DNA from: Lachnospiraceae bacterium
GTDB taxonomy: Bacteria; Bacillota; Clostridia; Lachnospirales; Lachnospiraceae
Direction of reading: 5' to 3'
Assembly: GCA_021199475.1 (NCBI GenBank)
Contig: JAJQHZ010000022.1
Location: 1-64,000, forward strand
DNA length: 64,000 nucleotides
Shown piece after piece: positions 17,648 to 26,398 of the stretch. The translations under genes were made by a program, and so were the position numbers. Under the pieces are notes generated by a model. It saw only the letters and a list, made by a program, of their open reading frames with translations, did no database searches and was not told the origin of the DNA. Position 1 is the first letter of the stretch. The number at the start of each line of letters is the position of its first letter.

Positions 17648-18403
17648 TCACACAAAATGTCCGATAAACGTTTTTCTGTGAATTGGCGACGGACCATATG
17701 TTTTCAAAGCCTCTATGTGTGCGGCTGACCCGTAGCCTTTGTGCGACGCGAATCCATACTCCGGAAAAGCTTTATCATATTCCAGCATCAGATGATCCCT
17801 GGTCACTTTTGCGAGCACACTCGCTGCCGCAATGGACAGGCTTTTCCCATCTCCTCCGATAATCGGCACCTGTCGGATGGAAACCTCCGGAATCCTGACC
17901 GCGTCATTTAAAAGCACCTGCGGCTGCGGATTCAGCTGTGAGATGGCATCCCGCATCGCCTCATAGGTAGCCTGGAGGATATTAATCTCATCAATCCGCT
18001 CCGGGGACGCCATCCCGATCCCATACGCAATCGCCGTTTCTCTGATCTCACTAAACAGTTCTTCTCTCCTGGCAGGAGTCAGCTTTTTGGAATCATTCAG
18101 GTATAAAATCTCACAGTCCTTCGGCAGAATGACCGCACCGGCGACAACAGGACCGGCAAGAGGACCACGCCCCGCCTCATCAATCCCGCAGACCAGACCC
18201 AGATCCTCATATTTATGCTCGTATATCCGCATGCGCTCCAGACGCTGCCGTTCCAGCTCCAGGCGCTCCAGCTTTTTTCGATACTGTGTGATCAATCCCT
18301 GCACTCCGCTCCGGCTGTCATTTTCATACTCTGCAAACAGCTGCGGAAGGTCGGATTGGGAAGCCCCGGCAAATTCCTGTTTTATCTCGCTGATTTTTTT
18401 CAT
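17648..18403 (-). CDS. rnhB: Ribonuclease HII
   Basis: Cleaves the RNA strand of RNA-DNA hybrids and removes misincorporated ribonucleotides. Catalytic motifs are LVCGIDEAGRGPLAGPVVAG (first D-E pair), LNDSKKLTPARREELF, and VLAKVTRDHLMLEYDKAFPEYGFASHKGYGS at the C-terminus. An N-terminal region of about 70 residues (KKISEIKQEFAGAS...) precedes the core, as in many Firmicutes RNases HII. I chose the ATG at 18403 with AGGAG upstream, giving 251 residues; the longer track ORF (340) reads into untranslated sequence. Confidence 0.93.
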   Translation of the reverse strand: MKKISEIKQEFAGASQSDLPQLFAEYENDSRSGVQGLITQYRKKLERLELERQRLERMRIYEHKYEDLGLVCGIDEAGRGPLAGPVVAGAVILPKDCEILYLNDSKKLTPARREELFSEIRETAIAYGIGMASPERIDEINILQATYEAMRDAISQLNPQPQVLLNDAVRIPEVSIRQVPIIGGDGKSLSIAAASVLAKVTRDHLMLEYDKAFPEYGFASHKGYGSAAHIEALKTYGPSPIHRKTFIGHFV

Positions 18404-18473
18404 ATCACTCCTGCTTTTATCTATCTGACTAACACATAAAATTTTGTGTGCATGAAAACACGGTCTTCCGATC

Positions 18474-19028
18474 TCATTGAATGAATCCGACTGCGTCAAA
18501 CGGCCAGACCCGAAACACTGCCTTGCCAATAATCTGCTCACGTGAGATATTGCCCACGCTCGGCTCTCTGCTGTCGGTACTGTCATTGCGGTTATCGCCG
18601 AGCACGAAATATTCCTGCTCACCGAGGGTGATACCCGCAGACGCAAGGCCGGGATTTTTGATCTCCTCATAGCCGTAAGATTCTTCGAGCACCTCTCCGT
18701 TGATATAAATCACTCCGTCTTCAATCTGAACCGTCTCGCCCGGAAGGCCAATAATCCGCTTAATATAGTAGGTATCCTCCTGATACTGGAACGGAAAGAC
18801 AATCACATCAAAACGCTTCGGATCCGAAAACTGGTAGGAAATCATATCGATAATCAGCTGGTCTCCATCATTTAAGGCCGGATACATCGAATCACCGCGA
18901 ACCTCTGTGCTCTCGCCGACATAGTTCACCACGAAATAAACCAGTCCGAAAATAAGCGCAACATACACAATCCAGCTCAGAGCCTCGCGGATAATGCTCT
19001 TTTTCTTTTTTTCACCCTTTTTCAACAA
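18474..19028 (-). CDS. lepB: Signal peptidase I, paralogue 1
   Basis: Membrane serine protease that removes Sec and Tat signal peptides outside the membrane. One N-terminal membrane segment (residues about 17-36) follows a Lys-rich cytoplasmic start (MLKKGEKKKKSIIRE). The nucleophile is S47 in GDSMYPAL and the general base is K90 in YYIKRIIGLPGE. The last box is GDNRNDSTDSREP. It has 184 residues and is complete. It is one of three such genes within 3 kb, upstream of rnhB. Confidence 0.94.
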   Translation of the reverse strand: MLKKGEKKKKSIIREALSWIVYVALIFGLVYFVVNYVGESTEVRGDSMYPALNDGDQLIIDMISYQFSDPKRFDVIVFPFQYQEDTYYIKRIIGLPGETVQIEDGVIYINGEVLEESYGYEEIKNPGLASAGITLGEQEYFVLGDNRNDSTDSREPSVGNISREQIIGKAVFRVWPFDAVGFIQ

Positions 19029-19128
19029 TTTTTCCCTTCAAATACACCTTCGCACGCATCCTGCCAGCCAGGCAATCTGCGTCTCCCCCAATTTACAAAA
19101 GGCTGATTTCTAAATAGTCGGACGTACC

Positions 19129-19713
19129 TTATTGATGCGTTAAAAATCCGATACTCGAAAGCGGCCAGATACGAACCCAGGCCTTGCCGACAATCGAGCT
19201 GCGGCTCACATTGCCCACCTTTTCCGTGCGGCTGTCTGTGCTGTTATTGCGGTTGTCGCCCAGCACAAAATACTCGTCCTCACCAAGTGTGATTTCCTCA
19301 GATGCCCGCCCGGGGTTCTGGATCGTTTCCTTCCCGTAATCCTCCTCCAACAACTCCCCATTGATATAAATGTTTCCATCCTCATCAATACGAACAGTCT
19401 CACCCGGCAGACCGATAATCCGTTTGATGTAGTACTCGTTGGAATCCTCATAAGGGCGGAACACAATAATATCGAATCGCTGCGGGTCTCCAAACCGATA
19501 GGACAGCTTTTCCACAATCAGGTTGTCGCCGTCAATCAGCGTATTATTCATGGAACTGCCGTCTACAACCGTCCGCTGTCCGACAAAATGGAGAATCAGC
19601 CATGTCGCCACAATCACAAACGCAATGTAAAAAATCCAGCTGAGTATTTCCTTCTTCGGATCCACCTTATTCTCCTCGTTTTCCATCGTCCCCTGTTCCT
19701 TTTCCCTGCTCAT
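19129..19713 (-). CDS. lepB: Signal peptidase I, paralogue 2
   Basis: Same family as its neighbours, with all catalytic boxes: S54 in DGSSMNNTLIDGD, K97 in YYIKRIIGLPGE, and GDNRNNSTDSRTEKVG. The N-terminus is acidic (MENEENKVDPKKE) before a single membrane segment (residues about 25-44). Two starts are possible: 19713 (MSREKEQG, weak ribosome site) and 19686 (MENEENK, with AAGGAACAGGGG upstream); the latter may be the real one. Divergence from paralogues 1 and 3 suggests different substrate preference, which cannot be read from sequence. Confidence 0.93.
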   Translation of the reverse strand: MSREKEQGTMENEENKVDPKKEILSWIFYIAFVIVATWLILHFVGQRTVVDGSSMNNTLIDGDNLIVEKLSYRFGDPQRFDIIVFRPYEDSNEYYIKRIIGLPGETVRIDEDGNIYINGELLEEDYGKETIQNPGRASEEITLGEDEYFVLGDNRNNSTDSRTEKVGNVSRSSIVGKAWVRIWPLSSIGFLTHQ

Positions 19714-19828
19714 TTTTGTTCATCTTCTTTCTTCTAAATACACTGCGCAGATTCCTCACAGCCGCCAAACTGCTGCAAGCAGTTTCACAATGATTCTAAC
19801 AGGCTTTTCCCATGCGTGCCGTCTTCCG

Positions 19829-20692
19829 TCAACGGCCTGTCACTGGCTCGTCCGATACGCATTCCAGCGTAATCCGGCCAATCCGACCGCTTCGGAAATC
19901 GTCCAGGACAATCGCGGCCGCCTTCTCATAATCCGGCTCACCGCCCGTTTTCAGGCATCCTCTGACAAACGCAATATCACCCAGCAGAGCGGCCGCCTTC
20001 TGCTCCTCTGAGACCTGGTACCGCGCGGCCAGAAGCCCCGGATACTGTTTCTCTATATACTCCAGCAGCCAGATAGAAAGCTCCTCTGCCTGTATGATCT
20101 CGTCGCGAATCGACCCCAGAGCCGCAAGTCTGCGCCCGACCAGCGGATCGCCGATCTTCGGCCAGAGAATCCCGGGAGTATCCAGAAGCTCCACATTTTT
20201 GTTCAGCCGGATCCACTGCTTCCCGCGTGTCACACCGGGCTTATTTCCGGTCTTCGCACAGGCTTTTCCGGCAAACGAATTGATAAATGTGGATTTCCCG
20301 ACATTCGGGATCCCGGCAACCATCGCCCGAACCGGGCGGCTCAGAATGCCTCTTCTGCGGTCCCGCTCGATCTTTTCCCGGCATGCTGCCATGATCACGT
20401 TCTGAATCTGCTTCATGCCCGCGCCGGTTCTGGAATTCACAGCCACGGTTTGAAACTTCCGTTCGCGAAAGTATGCCTCCCACCCGCGATTCTGATTCTC
20501 ATCCGCCAGATCCGCCTTATTCAGCAAAATCACGCGAGCCTTGTTTTTCCCAAGCTCATCAATATCCGGATTGCGGCTGGACATCGGCGCTCTTGCATCC
20601 GTCAGCTCAATCACCAGGTCGACCAGCTTAATGTCTTCCTGCATCATGCGCTTCGCCTTCGTCATATGTCCCGGATACCATTGGTAATCCAT
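19829..20692 (-). CDS. rbgA: Ribosome biogenesis GTPase RbgA (YlqF)
   Basis: Circularly permuted GTPase needed for late 50S assembly in Firmicutes. The order of G motifs is permuted: VILLNKADLA (G4) comes first, then PVRAMVAGIPNVGKSTFINS (G1) and ELLDTPGILWPK (G3). The N-terminal QWYPGHMTKAKRMM is a clear family signature. It has 287 residues, the normal length, with a C-terminal helical domain. It sits between signal peptidase genes; the lepB-rbgA-rnhB linkage is conserved in many Firmicutes, here expanded by extra lepB copies. Confidence 0.95.
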   Translation of the reverse strand: MDYQWYPGHMTKAKRMMQEDIKLVDLVIELTDARAPMSSRNPDIDELGKNKARVILLNKADLADENQNRGWEAYFRERKFQTVAVNSRTGAGMKQIQNVIMAACREKIERDRRRGILSRPVRAMVAGIPNVGKSTFINSFAGKACAKTGNKPGVTRGKQWIRLNKNVELLDTPGILWPKIGDPLVGRRLAALGSIRDEIIQAEELSIWLLEYIEKQYPGLLAARYQVSEEQKAAALLGDIAFVRGCLKTGGEPDYEKAAAIVLDDFRSGRIGRITLECVSDEPVTGR

Positions 20693-20705
20693 TCATTACC
20701 TCCTG

Positions 20706-21251
20706 TTACTCCACAAATCCTCTATGCTCCGAAGGAGATATCACAAACCAGACCTTTCCCTCAATCGAATCGCCCGTCACGACCCCGACATCAGCAAACC
20801 GGCTGTCTTCACTGTTATTCCGATTATCCCCCAGCACAAAATACTCTCTGTCCCCCAGAGTCACACCCTCCTCGGCCATACCTCCGTTCGTCATCGCCGG
20901 GTAGCTTTGCTCCTCCAGGTAGACCTCCCCGTCAATGTAAATCATGCCATCCTTAATCTGAATGGTCTCGCCCGGAAGGCCGATCACCCGCTTAATGCTT
21001 GTATATGCGGTGCTGCTGCCGTTCGGCTTAAACGCGATCACATCGCCGCGCTGCGGAGTACCAAACTGGTAGGCAAGTGTGTTCAGAAGAACCGTATCCC
21101 CTCCTGAAAGGGTCGTATCCATTGACTGACCGATATTCGTCCTGGTCTGACCGAAATAATAGACCACCACATAGGCGAACAAAATGACAACCAGAAGCTC
21201 AAATATCCATAATAACGTTTTCCGAAATATGGAACTTATCTTTGTATGCAT
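20706..21251 (-). CDS. lepB: Signal peptidase I, paralogue 3
   Basis: Third type I signal peptidase of the cluster, 181 residues from the ATG at 21251 (GGAG upstream), shorter than the track ORF. It has a membrane segment at about residues 13-33, nucleophile S43 in IGQSMDTTLSGGD, base K87 in TSIKRVIGLPGE, and GDNRNNSEDSRFADVG. It lies 13 bases upstream of rbgA and is probably cotranscribed with it. Its N-terminus (MHTKISSIFRKTLLW) lacks the long charged extension of the other two. Confidence 0.93.
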   Translation of the reverse strand: MHTKISSIFRKTLLWIFELLVVILFAYVVVYYFGQTRTNIGQSMDTTLSGGDTVLLNTLAYQFGTPQRGDVIAFKPNGSSTAYTSIKRVIGLPGETIQIKDGMIYIDGEVYLEEQSYPAMTNGGMAEEGVTLGDREYFVLGDNRNNSEDSRFADVGVVTGDSIEGKVWFVISPSEHRGFVE

Positions 21252-21281
21252 TCGGAAATCTCCGTCTTTCTGTCTTGCTAT

Positions 21282-21447
21282 CAGTTCCACACAGCAGGCC
21301 GCAGACCGCCTGCCTTGCAGGCTATATGCCGCTTCGCGTCATATGTCTGCGGCTGTATGGGCGTTCCGCCCATCGCAAAATAGAAATACTGACGATTGCG
21401 GATAAATCCGCATCGTCCGTCTTTCTATTTCGCTGCTGTGTGAACTG
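21282..21447. repeat. Palindrome-rich intergenic element with terminal inverted repeats
   Basis: About 165 bases bounded by AGTTCCACACAGCAG and its near-perfect complement CTGCTGTGTGAACT. Inside are further hairpins: ATGGGCG-TTC-CGCCCAT, and a long stem AAATAGAAA...GACGATTGCGGAT paired with ATCCGCATCGTC...TTTCTATTT. No coding potential. The layout resembles a small non-autonomous mobile element or a folded RNA. Confidence 0.7.
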
Positions 21448-21460
21448 GTGTTGCAAAAAA

Positions 21461-21485
21461 GGGAGAATACATAATGTAATCTCCC
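21461..21485 (-). terminator. Terminator of rplS
   Basis: Minus-strand GGGAGATTACAT...ATGTATTCTCCC followed by TTTTTT, 11 bases past the rplS stop. It separates the trmD-rplS side from the signal peptidase genes. Confidence 0.85.
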
Positions 21486-21495
21486 TGATTCGTCC

Positions 21496-21843
21496 TTATT
21501 TCACCAGTTCTTTGACTTTGGCTCTCTTTCCTACGCGTCCTCTCAGGTAATTCAGCTTCGCGCGTCTCACTTTACCACGGCGAACCACTTCCACCTTCTC
21601 AACAGCCGGTGAATGTAGCGGCCAGGTCTTCTCGACTCCTACGCCATTTGAATTCTTGCGAACCGTAAAGGTAGCTCTGACGCTGCCGCCCTGCTTCTTC
21701 ATCACGATTCCCTCGAACACCTGAATTCTCTCGCGGTTGCCCTCTTTGATTTTCCCGTATACACGAACGGTATCGCCTACGGAAAACTGCGGAACCTCAG
21801 CCTTCAGCTGGGCATCCTCAATGTTTTTGATAATGTCGTTCAT
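21496..21843 (-). CDS. rplS: 50S ribosomal protein L19
   Basis: Large-subunit protein at the interface with the small subunit. Its 115 residues are the family length. Motifs: [55 protein letters not shown] and [22 protein letters not shown] with AAGGAGG upstream. It follows trmD after about 300 bases of leader, with its own predicted promoter and terminator, so it can be expressed apart from the rpsP-rimM-trmD operon. Confidence 0.97.
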   Translation of the reverse strand: MNDIIKNIEDAQLKAEVPQFSVGDTVRVYGKIKEGNRERIQVFEGIVMKKQGGSVRATFTVRKNSNGVGVEKTWPLHSPAVEKVEVVRRGKVRRAKLNYLRGRVGKRAKVKELVK

Positions 21844-22034
21844 TGTGTGCCTCCTTCATCTATTGGACGTTCGTAATACGCGCGCCTTTCTGTTATCTGA
21901 ACCACGTCCGGCTAGTCAGAAGCTACACAGCTGTAACCCATCCATCCCTTTACGTACTCATAATACTCATCCGGTCTCTTTGAAACCGGAAAACAGCGCC
22001 CATCGTAACAGAGGACCGTCTCTTTCTCACAACG
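21844..22034 (-). promoter_or_regulatory. Structured leader of rplS (possible L19 autoregulatory leader)
   Basis: About 190 bases of untranslated leader with a hairpin CCGGTTTC-AAAGA-GACCGG and the segment GATGGATGGGTTACAGC nearer the gene. Firmicutes rplS genes often carry a structured L19 leader. I cannot confirm the consensus by eye. Confidence 0.35.
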
Positions 22035-22040
22035 CAAATG

Positions 22041-22069
22041 AGTGTAGCATGATTCCCCCCAAAATGCAA
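22041..22069 (-). promoter_or_regulatory. Predicted promoter for rplS
   Basis: TTGCAT, 17 bases, TACACT on the minus strand, between trmD and rplS. The -35 match is modest. Confidence 0.45.
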
Positions 22070-22142
22070 GAGGTTTTTTGTTTTAAACGCTTAAGTTCCC
22101 GATGCCTGTGTCTTTTAGAACTGCATCCTGTGTGACGCGGTC

Positions 22143-23075
22143 TTACAACAGAGCTTCCACGAGCGTTCGCTGGGCATCTGTCAGCTCATATTCCGTATCT
22201 CCTTCAAGCACCTTACGCAGAAATTTCCGGTCCGCCTTATCCAGAATGACATCGTCCAGAAGATCCGGACGGCTCTTCAGTGTCCGCATCAGCGACTGAT
22301 CGCGCCGCCAGCGGTCCACATTCCCATGATGACCGGACAAAAGGACCGGGGGCACCGGCTGTCCTCTCCAGATCTCCGGACGGCTGTACTGCGGATACTC
22401 CAGAAGATGATCGGAAAAACTCTCTGACTGTCCGGATTCCGCGTTGCTGAGCACCCCTGGTACCATACGGGAAATCGCGTCCATCATCACCATCGCAGGC
22501 AGCTCCCCGCCGGTCAGCACATAGTCCCCGATAGACACCTGATCTGTGACGATGGTATCAAGCACGCGCTCATCCACGCCCTCGTAATGGCCGCAGAGAA
22601 AAATCAGGTTCTCCTCCTGTGCGAATTCCTGTGCCATTTCCTGATGAAAAACACGGCCCTGCGGTGTCAGGTAAATAACGCGGACTTTTTGGGAGATGCT
22701 GCCTGAATCATCCGTCTGAATACCATTTGCGGCTTCCGTATCACCGGGCGTCTGCAAAGGAAACTGGTCCATCGACTGCTCTGTCATCGGTCTCTCACTG
22801 GCTTCAGGTTCCGTTTCCATTCGTGGCTTTTGCCTCTGTGAAATTCGCTCCGCCAGTGCCTCGTATGCCCGGCAGACCGGTTCTGCCTGCATCACCATTC
22901 CGGCGCCGCCACCATAAGGATAGTCATCGATCCGTCCATTCCCGGTGACGGAATAGTCACGGATATTGACCGTTTCCAGGGAAATCAGTCCTTTCGCGAT
23001 CGCGCGTCCGGTGATACTCGTATTCATCCCCTGCTCAATCATTTCCGGGAACAGCGTCATTACATAAAAATTCAT
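22143..23075 (-). CDS. trmD: tRNA (guanine-37-N1)-methyltransferase
   Basis: Methylates G37 next to the anticodon using SAM, preventing frameshifts. Motifs: MNFYVMTLFPEMIEQGMNTS, YPYGGGAGMVMQ, LCGHYEGVDERV and the knot region SIGDYVLTGGELPAM, then the C-terminal PEIWRGQPVPPVLLSGHHG. It has 310 residues, against about 240-250 usual; the excess is a hydrophilic E/S/Q/D-rich insert near residues 80-130 (EASERPMTEQSMDQ...). Its ATG overlaps the rimM stop as ATGA, so the two are translationally coupled. Confidence 0.95.
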   Translation of the reverse strand: MNFYVMTLFPEMIEQGMNTSITGRAIAKGLISLETVNIRDYSVTGNGRIDDYPYGGGAGMVMQAEPVCRAYEALAERISQRQKPRMETEPEASERPMTEQSMDQFPLQTPGDTEAANGIQTDDSGSISQKVRVIYLTPQGRVFHQEMAQEFAQEENLIFLCGHYEGVDERVLDTIVTDQVSIGDYVLTGGELPAMVMMDAISRMVPGVLSNAESGQSESFSDHLLEYPQYSRPEIWRGQPVPPVLLSGHHGNVDRWRRDQSLMRTLKSRPDLLDDVILDKADRKFLRKVLEGDTEYELTDAQRTLVEALL

Positions 23076-23740
23076 TCCAGCAGCCCCTCCAGTAAATGCA
23101 CGTGCATGGTGCCTTTCTCTATATCAACGTCCAGAATGCACTGTTTGATTGCGGGAATCAGTACCTTGCGCCCATCACTCAGGGACACTTCATATACATC
23201 ATTCGCGCCGGTCTGGAGTACATCCGTGAGAATACCGAGGAAGACCCGCTCTTCGCCGACCGTTCTCCCATCTTCCGTTCGGTCTTCTTTTGGATCTGGA
23301 TTGTTTCCATTATCTTCCGGTTTTCTATCCGCTGATGATTCCCACGGCTCGTCCGTGTATACATTCAAATCAATCAGATCTGCGATAAAATACTCGCCCT
23401 CTTCCAGCTTTACCGCATTCGCGCGGGTTACATACAGCGGGCAGCCCTTCATCCCCTCGACATCCTCAATCCGATCGAGACCGCGAAACTTTACAATCAC
23501 AAGATTCTTAAAAAACCGTACCCGTTCCACCTCAAGCTCCCGCATGGAAGCCGCGTCACCGTCAGCTGACGAATCCTTTTGGTTGTCTCTATTTTTAACG
23601 GAGCCGGTGTTTCCGGCCCCCAGCAGCACCGATTTCAGCTTCTTAAATCTTGCCGGGTCATCCGTGGTCGGAAAGACCTTGACCTCACCGCCAAGTCCGT
23701 GTGTAGACGTCACAGCACCTACCTGCAATAGTTCCTGCAT
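23072..23740 (-). CDS. rimM: Ribosome maturation factor RimM
   Basis: Binds S19 and helps 30S head maturation. The N-terminal PRC-like start LLQVGAVTSTHGLGGEVKVFPTTDD and the later GCPLYVTRANAVKLEEGEYF...DLIDLNVYT are typical, as is the C-terminal VLIPAIKQCILDVDIE. From the ATG at 23740 (CAGGAG upstream) it has 222 residues, against about 165-175 usual. Two hydrophilic inserts explain this: GSVKNRDNQKDSSADGDAA and SSADRKPEDNGNNPDPKEDR. The gene is in the order rpsP-khpA-rimM-trmD. Confidence 0.93.
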   Translation of the reverse strand: MQELLQVGAVTSTHGLGGEVKVFPTTDDPARFKKLKSVLLGAGNTGSVKNRDNQKDSSADGDAASMRELEVERVRFFKNLVIVKFRGLDRIEDVEGMKGCPLYVTRANAVKLEEGEYFIADLIDLNVYTDEPWESSADRKPEDNGNNPDPKEDRTEDGRTVGEERVFLGILTDVLQTGANDVYEVSLSDGRKVLIPAIKQCILDVDIEKGTMHVHLLEGLLE

Positions 23741-23834
23741 ATTAATTTTCTCCTGATGATAGAAAACAAGGAGCTGTTTGCAATCCCAACAGCTCCTCTT
23801 CCTTCCAATGTTGTGAAAAATCCATATTGCGCTT

Positions 23835-24065
23835 TTACTGCAAAATGTCGACAACGACCTTTTTGTCTTCCTTGGTCGCGGCGGCTTTTACAACCGAGCG
23901 GATGGCCTTCGCAATCCTGCCCTGCTTTCCAATCACCTTTCCCATATCGGAAGCGGCAACCTTCAGCTCCAGCACAAGTGTTTTCCCTCTTTCCTTTTCC
24001 GTAACCTCTACCTCGTCCGGATGCTCAACCAGAGATTTCGCAATGATTTCCAATAATTCTTTCAT
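23835..24065 (-). CDS. khpA: KH-domain RNA-binding protein KhpA (YlqC)
   Basis: Small RNA-binding protein of 76 residues consisting of one KH domain, with the GxxG loop in MGKVIGKQGRIAKAIRSVVKAAA. In other Firmicutes it pairs with KhpB and affects cell elongation and RNA levels. The start has AGAGGTGAG upstream. Position between rpsP and rimM is conserved. Confidence 0.94.
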   Translation of the reverse strand: MKELLEIIAKSLVEHPDEVEVTEKERGKTLVLELKVAASDMGKVIGKQGRIAKAIRSVVKAAATKEDKKVVVDILQ

Positions 24066-24084
24066 ATCTGCTCACCTCTTAGTC

Positions 24085-24330
24085 CTATTTCTCAATGCCG
24101 GCCAGCTTGAAAAGCTTTCCAACCGTCTCAGTCGGCTGCGCACCGCTCTCAAGCCACTTCTTCGCCAGCTCCTCGTCAATCTTGAACTCGCTCGGGTTCG
24201 CGTTCGGATTGTAAGTGCCGATTTCCTCGATGCATCTGCCATCTCTCGGAGATCTTGCATCTGCCACGACGATTCTATAGAAAGGATTCTTCTTCTTACC
24301 CATTCTTCTTAATCTGATTTTTACTGCCAT
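24085..24330 (-). CDS. rpsP: 30S ribosomal protein S16
   Basis: Small-subunit assembly protein of 81 residues: [41 protein letters not shown] and [14 protein letters not shown] are typical. The ATG at 24330 follows AGGAGGGG; the track adds six upstream codons that the family lacks. The gene is 20 bases before khpA and 110 bases after ffh, giving the classical ffh-rpsP-khpA-rimM-trmD order. Confidence 0.97.
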   Translation of the reverse strand: MAVKIRLRRMGKKKNPFYRIVVADARSPRDGRCIEEIGTYNPNANPSEFKIDEELAKKWLESGAQPTETVGKLFKLAGIEK

Positions 24331-24440
24331 CTCATTCCCCTCCTGTGTCAAAATAATATATGATCGGACCAGGGGATTCCCTTTGTCCGGGCGCGCACCG
24401 CAGGCCGCATCAGCTGCTCACCTTTTGCCGTGCTGCTCCT

Positions 24441-25790
24441 CTAAAAAGGTAATTTAAATTTACCTCTTTTAGCACCTTTGCCTCCGAGCATTCCGGAGTA
24501 CTGCTTCATCATCTTGCGGCTCTGATCAAACTGCTTCACCAGACGGTTTACCTCGCTGATATCGACGCCCGCGCCCGCCGCAATCCTGCGCTTGCGCGAC
24601 ATATTCAGAATGTCCGGATTCGAGCGCTCCTTCGGCGTCATGGAAAGAATAATCGCCTCGGTCTGCGCCATCTTCTTCTCATCGACCGCATCCTCAAGCT
24701 GCTTCATCTGCGCTCCGCCGATGCCCGGCATCATTCCCAGCACGCTGGAAATGCCGCCCATATTCTTCATCTGGTTCATGCTCTCAAGGTAATCGTCAAA
24801 CCCAAACTGTGCCTTTCGCAGGCGCTGTTCCATGGATCTGGCTTTTTCCTCGTCGATGTTCTCCTGCGCCTTCTCAATCAGTGAAAGCACATCGCCCATA
24901 CCAAGAATCCGGGATGCCATACGATCCGGGTAAAACTGCTCCAGATCAGAGAGCTTCTCTCCCATACCCGCATAGAGAATTGGCTTCCCGCAGGTTGCTT
25001 TGATGGAAAGTGCCGCGCCGCCTCTTGTATCGCCATCCAGCTTTGTGACAATCACACCGTCAATACCGATTTTCTCCTCGAACATCGAGGCAACATTCAC
25101 AGCATCCTGACCGGTCATCGCATCCACGACCAGGATGGTCTGATCAACCGAAATCGTATTCTTGATCTGTTGCAGCTCGCGCATCATATCCTCATCGATG
25201 TGAAGCCGGCCCGCCGTGTCCAGAAAGACAAGGTTCAGATTGTGCTCCTTCGCGTAGCGGACAGATTCCTCCGCGATATGCACCGGATTCTCCTTGTCAC
25301 CAAGTGAAAACACCTCAACGCCTTGCTTCTCGCCATTGATCTGAAGCTGTTTAATCGCAGCCGGACGATACACATCGCATGCCACCAGCAGAGGTCTGCG
25401 GCCTTTGGACTTGAACTTGCCTGCCAGCTTCGCGGCTGTCGTTGTTTTACCGGCGCCCTGAAGACCGGCCATCATGATGACCGTTACCTCATTCGCAGGA
25501 CGCAGCGCAATCTCCGTGGTTTCTGAACCCATCAGAGCGGTCAGCTCGTCATTGACGATCTTGATCACCATCTGCCCCGGATTCAGACCATTCATAACAT
25601 CCTGCCCGATGGCCTTCGCCTCGACAGACTTAATAAATTGTTTAACCACCTTAAAGCTGACGTCCGCCTCCAGCAGAGCCATCTTGACCTCTTTGAGCGC
25701 GGTCTTGACATCCGCCTCCGTCAGCCGACCCTTGCCGCGCAGGTTCTTAAACACATTCTGCAGCTTCTCTGATAAGCTCTCAAAAGCCAT
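24441..25790 (-). CDS. ffh: Signal recognition particle protein Ffh (SRP54)
   Basis: GTPase that binds signal sequences and, with 4.5S/6S RNA and FtsY, delivers ribosomes to the membrane. It has an N domain, a G domain with MMAGLQGAGKTTTAAKLAGK (G1), DVYRPAAIKQL, DTAGRLHID (G3), TKLDGDTRGGAAL (G4), and a Met-rich M domain (MNQMKNMGGISSVLGMMPGIGG) ending with the RNA-binding SRKRRIAAGAG. 449 residues, standard. It follows ylxM, its usual partner. Confidence 0.97.
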   Translation of the reverse strand: MAFESLSEKLQNVFKNLRGKGRLTEADVKTALKEVKMALLEADVSFKVVKQFIKSVEAKAIGQDVMNGLNPGQMVIKIVNDELTALMGSETTEIALRPANEVTVIMMAGLQGAGKTTTAAKLAGKFKSKGRRPLLVACDVYRPAAIKQLQINGEKQGVEVFSLGDKENPVHIAEESVRYAKEHNLNLVFLDTAGRLHIDEDMMRELQQIKNTISVDQTILVVDAMTGQDAVNVASMFEEKIGIDGVIVTKLDGDTRGGAALSIKATCGKPILYAGMGEKLSDLEQFYPDRMASRILGMGDVLSLIEKAQENIDEEKARSMEQRLRKAQFGFDDYLESMNQMKNMGGISSVLGMMPGIGGAQMKQLEDAVDEKKMAQTEAIILSMTPKERSNPDILNMSRKRRIAAGAGVDISEVNRLVKQFDQSRKMMKQYSGMLGGKGAKRGKFKLPF

Positions 25791-25983
25791 TCAAAAACTC
25801 CTCTAATCCCAAAAAACGTCCAGACAAAAGCAGTTCCAAGATAAAAACCGACGAATCCAGCGCAGCAAACCTGCCGCATAACTGGTTCGGCAGACACTCA
25901 CCAGTCCAATCCTACAGTTCTTCCAGAATTTGCCCGGAAAGCTCTGCAACCTGTTCGGCAAATACTTCCCTGTCTATCTCTTC

Positions 25984-26262
25984 TCAGTGATGGGATAACT
26001 CCTGGATCTGCTCCACCTTCGCGCGAATATTCAGAAAACGCTCCACCAGATGCAGCTTCGACTCATACTGCTCCAGACTCTTCTCACAACGCTTCACCAG
26101 ATCATGCACACCCTGCCGGCTGACACCAAATTCCTCAGCCGCCTCCGAATACGAAAGGTCATTCTGAACAACCGCCTCGTATACTTCACGCTGATGCGCA
26201 GTGAGCAGCTCTCCATAAAAGTCATAAAGGAACGCGCGTCGCAATACCTCGTCCATATCCAT
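25984..26262 (-). CDS. ylxM: YlxM/p13-family DNA-binding protein
   Basis: Helix-turn-helix protein of about 92 residues with [22 protein letters not shown] and [33 protein letters not shown], the latter a sigma-70-like HTH. It is encoded next to ffh in most Firmicutes and is thought to modulate SRP. The start is uncertain: GTG at 26265, ATG at 26262 or ATG at 26256, none with a strong ribosome site. Confidence 0.9.
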   Translation of the reverse strand: MDMDEVLRRAFLYDFYGELLTAHQREVYEAVVQNDLSYSEAAEEFGVSRQGVHDLVKRCEKSLEQYESKLHLVERFLNIRAKVEQIQELSHH

Positions 26263-26398
26263 CACCGTTTTCTATCATACACAGAAACCGCCGGGCTGTC
26301 AAGTATTTTTTCTTTACAGTCAGAAATTTATTTATACGGTTAATTTTTTCAGACAATTTTTTTCAGATAAGGATTTATTTTTCCTTACAGATTGAAAA

